A stretch of 8,004 nucleotides of DNA, from positions 1 to 8,004 of the forward strand of contig JALGUK010000062.1 of assembly GCA_029820875.1 (NCBI GenBank), in the 5' to 3' direction. Source of the stretch: Candidatus Zipacnadia bacterium (GTDB lineage Bacteria; Armatimonadota; UBA5377; JALGUK01). The translations under genes and the position numbers were made by a program. Below the pieces are notes generated by a model, which saw nothing but the letters and a program-made list of their open reading frames with translations, did not search any database and was not told where the DNA came from. Positions 5,659-8,004 of this stretch are shown piece after piece. Every line of letters starts with the position of its first letter. Position 1 is the first letter of the stretch.

Positions 5659-6963
5659 GTGCGCCGTTCGCAGCGCGCCCGGAAAATTCTTGAAAGTCTG
5701 CGTGGCAAGAGCAGTTCAGGAACGGGTACAGCAGTTCCGCAGCTTGTCTGCCTCGGGCGCGAGAGTATTACGCCGCTGATTGAGGCCCTTGAAGACCGCA
5801 GTTACCGGGTACGCATGACGGCAGCGGAAGCACTCGGGGAGCTGAAGGCTGAGCGTGCAGCCAAGCCTTTGATGAATGCCCTCGGGGACAGCAGTATCAA
5901 CGTTCAGCGGGCCGCTACGGCCGCTCTAATCAAGCTGGGCCGCGCGGCAGTGCCGGAGCTGGTTGACGCCCTCGACTCTACGGAACAACTTGTCCGGCGC
6001 TGGGCCGCCGAGGCGTTGGGCAAACTCGGAGACAAGCGGGTTGCACGCAAGCTCAAGGCTTGTCTGGACGACGAATCGGTGGATGTGCAAAGGGCGGCCA
6101 TCATCAGCCTCGGGCAGCTAAGGGCAAAGGCGGCGACTGCGGCTCTTATTGAACGGCTGAAGTCGGATAATGCCGATATCGCCCGATGCGCGGCGGTTGC
6201 GCTGGGAGAAATCGCGAGCCCGGAAGCCGTAGGTCCACTCCTGGAGACGCTGAACTCATCCAGCGCGGACGTGCGGGACGCCGCCGCCAATGCATTAGCC
6301 CAGATCGGTAAGAAATCCGTCCGGCCCCTCGTGGAAGCCTTGCGGGACACTGATTACCTTGTCAGGCGCTGGGCTGCAGAGGCGTTGGGAAAGATCGGTG
6401 ATAGGCGGGCGGTGGCCCCTCTAATCGAGGCACTCAACGACCCGAATTCCCGCGTCCAGCGCTATGCAGCATTGGCGTTGGGGCAAATCGGTGACCCCAA
6501 GGCAGCCGAGCCGCTCCTGAGTTTGCTCGAGGCCGATGAAGAGGACCTCCGCTCGAGTGTGGTCGAGGCCCTGAGCAATCTCGGCAGCGAGCGCGTGGTT
6601 AAGGTGCTTGCGAAACGCCTGCAAGACGCGGACTGGGTGGTACGGCTCACCGCCGCTCGCAGCCTTGGAGAAATCGGGAGCGAGAACGCAATCAAACCGC
6701 TTATCAAGAGTCTGAAGGACTCGGAGTGGAGTGTGCGCCTCCACGCGGCGGTCGCGCTGGGCAAGATAGGCAACGATTCTGCCGTCGGCCCCCTGCAGAA
6801 GCTCAGTGACGATGAGCGGCCGGCGGTACGCCGTGGAGCCGCCGAGGCACTCGGCCGGATCGGAGGGGCAAACGCTGAGCAGGCCCTCCAGAGCTTCCGG
6901 GGCGACAAGGACCCTGCGGTGGCTTCCGCCGTCTCGGACGCTCTGAAGCAAATAAAGAGTTAG
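5659..6963 (+). CDS. HEAT-repeat protein (PBS-lyase-like HEAT repeats)
   Basis: The protein has 434 residues, almost all of it (39-434) about 13 tandem HEAT repeats of 30-31 residues, with the recurring pattern PLIEAL..D....VR..AAEALG.IGD. Repeats begin near residues 39, 70, 99, 131, 162, 193, 223, 254, 285, 316, 347, 378 and 409. Such solenoids bind proteins; in related families they accompany phycobilin lyases and many signalling or scaffold roles, and no enzymatic motif is visible here. There is no signal peptide or membrane helix, so it is probably cytoplasmic. GTG at 5659 was chosen because GGAGGGAGG (5644-5652) precedes it by 6 bases. An in-frame GTG at 5626 would add 11 residues but lies inside a hairpin and lacks a ribosome binding site. 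Its likely partner is the membrane protein encoded just upstream; substrate and pathway are unknown. Confidence 0.92.
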   Translation: MRRSQRARKILESLRGKSSSGTGTAVPQLVCLGRESITPLIEALEDRSYRVRMTAAEALGELKAERAAKPLMNALGDSSINVQRAATAALIKLGRAAVPELVDALDSTEQLVRRWAAEALGKLGDKRVARKLKACLDDESVDVQRAAIISLGQLRAKAATAALIERLKSDNADIARCAAVALGEIASPEAVGPLLETLNSSSADVRDAAANALAQIGKKSVRPLVEALRDTDYLVRRWAAEALGKIGDRRAVAPLIEALNDPNSRVQRYAALALGQIGDPKAAEPLLSLLEADEEDLRSSVVEALSNLGSERVVKVLAKRLQDADWVVRLTAARSLGEIGSENAIKPLIKSLKDSEWSVRLHAAVALGKIGNDSAVGPLQKLSDDERPAVRRGAAEALGRIGGANAEQALQSFRGDKDPAVASAVSDALKQIKS

Positions 6964-7022
6964 CGGAAAGGTGCTCCTGCTCCCGGTGAGGCCTTCCGCC
7001 TTGGTAGCTTTGAGAAGCCAAG
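6963..7022. terminator. Possible bidirectional end signal between convergent genes
   Basis: Two small hairpins fill the gap between the HEAT gene and the convergent transporter gene: GCGGAA(a)GG with CCTTCCGC (6963-6971 and 6992-6999), and CTTGG with CCAAG (7000-7004 and 7018-7022), the latter with an inner CTT/AAG. Neither has a proper T-run, so terminator function is uncertain. Confidence 0.3.
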
Positions 7023-7051
7023 CAAGGGTAGCGCGTAGCGGCATTTGTCAC

Positions 7052-8004
7052 TTAATTCCGTGCCACCCACGCTCCTTCTGCAACATCGGCGACCCGCTCA
7101 AGTACATCTGAAACACCGGCACGCCCGCTCAGGACGTCATAGAGCGCTTGCTGCATCGCCAGTTCCACCGGCTCCCACTGTATCATCGGCAGCGCTTTGC
7201 TGGTAGGGATGATGTCCACAAAGATTTTCCATCTGGGATTGCCCTGGAAGAAGGATGACTGCCCGACCTCCTTCAGCTCCGGCACCATTCCCAACTCGCA
7301 GAATGCTTGCCGGTACCGGCGTTGGTAGGCGAATCGGATGAACTCTCGCGCAAGCTCTTGGTGCTTTGAGTAGCGCATGAGCACCAGATGGTCGGTGATG
7401 ACCTGGGTGATGCGCCGCGGTTTAAGCCGAATCGTCTGCAGCCTGCCGCCGTCAATGCGAACGCGGACTGACTCCGGGCTTGTTGGAAGCGGCGCGACCG
7501 CATACTGCAGGTTCGGCGCGTGCTTTGCGAGTGCGGCTACAGCCCAAGGGCCTGTCTCGAACATCGCTAGCCTCCCCTGCTCGAACAGTCTCTGGGCCTC
7601 GTTGCGGTGCCATGTGGTCACCTCCGGCTGGGTTACATGGTAGCGGTTGACCAGGTTCACGTAATACTGCAGCGATGCCCGCGCAATGTCCGAACGCAAT
7701 CCCGAACGGCTTGTCTCGTCGAAGAACTCTCCGCCCGCAGCCCAGAAAAAGAAGTAAAAGTTGTCCGTGGTATCGTAAGTTTTCTTGCCCGGAATGCCTA
7801 TCCCATACACGCGCGGAGGGTTGTGTAATCGTCTGGCGGCGTGGAGCAGCTCGTCCCAGTCCTGCGGCGGTCTAAGCCCCGCCGTCTCAAAGAGGTCGGT
7901 CCGATAGAACAGCGCCTTGGTGGATGTAGCCCACACCAGACCGGTCAGGTGGCCCTTATAACGCGCCTTGTTAAGAAGCACCTCGTAGAAGCGGTCCTTT
8001 TCGG
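7052..8004 (-). CDS. ABC transporter solute-binding protein, family 1 (sugar type), 5' end cut off
   Basis: This is the C-terminal ~317 residues of an extracellular substrate-binding protein like those serving maltose, glycerol-3-phosphate and other carbohydrate importers. The frame stays open to the window edge, so the N-terminus with any lipoprotein signal lies beyond it. Family features read in order: GLVWATSTKALFYRTDLFETAGL (positions about 7898-7944), then PPQDWDELLHAARRL, YGIGIPG, NFYFFFWAAGGEFFD, W.RNEAQRLFEQGRLAMFETGPW, YAVAPLPTSPES, DHLVLMRYSKHQELAREFIRF and a final helix ending AEGAWVARN. The solute cannot be told from sequence; an oligosaccharide or sugar alcohol is usual for the family. 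Permease and ATPase genes are not in the window; if present they would lie elsewhere or beyond the right edge. Confidence 0.92.
   Translation of the reverse strand, partial: EKDRFYEVLLNKARYKGHLTGLVWATSTKALFYRTDLFETAGLRPPQDWDELLHAARRLHNPPRVYGIGIPGKKTYDTTDNFYFFFWAAGGEFFDETSRSGLRSDIARASLQYYVNLVNRYHVTQPEVTTWHRNEAQRLFEQGRLAMFETGPWAVAALAKHAPNLQYAVAPLPTSPESVRVRIDGGRLQTIRLKPRRITQVITDHLVLMRYSKHQELAREFIRFAYQRRYRQAFCELGMVPELKEVGQSSFFQGNPRWKIFVDIIPTSKALPMIQWEPVELAMQQALYDVLSGRAGVSDVLERVADVAEGAWVARN

Overview
The window looks like a chromosomal piece of a free-living, GC-rich, respiring bacterium. It holds five subunits of the proton-pumping NADH:quinone oxidoreductase (complex I), the SecG translocase subunit, a large HEAT-repeat protein and a sugar-type ABC transporter binding protein. 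There are no phage, plasmid, transposase or CRISPR signatures. The phylum cannot be fixed from this sequence. The split complex I cluster and the abundance of HEAT repeats would suit an environmental lineage such as Armatimonadota, Acidobacteriota or Chloroflexota, but that is a guess.

Layout. Positions 1-186 hold three copies of a short palindromic intergenic repeat, two direct and one inverted. Positions 198-3931 (minus strand) are a tight operon read nuoA-nuoB-nuoC-nuoD-nuoH, with overlaps or gaps of at most 7 bases. It is driven by a near-consensus sigma-70 promoter at 4051-4079. The leader RNA of about 110 bases carries a terminator-like hairpin plus T-run, and sequences able to form alternative pairings, one of which involves the nuoA ribosome binding site. 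The divergent gene secG (4402-4635, plus) has its own promoter (4278-4306), which is strikingly similar to the nuo promoter. A 443-base non-coding stretch with several inverted repeats follows. Next comes a probable two-gene plus-strand unit: an acidic, single-membrane-span protein of unknown function (5079-5576) and a protein built of about 13 HEAT repeats (5659-6963). Convergent to it, the end of an extracellular solute-binding protein gene of an ABC importer (7052-8004, minus) runs off the right edge.

How it works together. NuoA and NuoH are membrane subunits, and NuoB, NuoC and NuoD form the connecting module that takes electrons to quinone at cluster N2, so this operon encodes the quinone-reduction part of complex I. 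The NADH-oxidising module (nuoE, F, G), nuoI and the other membrane subunits (J-N) are not in the window. The repeat cluster directly after nuoH suggests the transcript ends there. SecG assists protein export, and the matching promoters suggest similar housekeeping expression. The membrane protein and HEAT protein are likely co-expressed, but their function is unknown. No clearly new biological system could be demonstrated. The best leads are the structured nuo leader, the paired promoters, the palindrome-bearing region upstream of the membrane/HEAT pair, and that pair itself.
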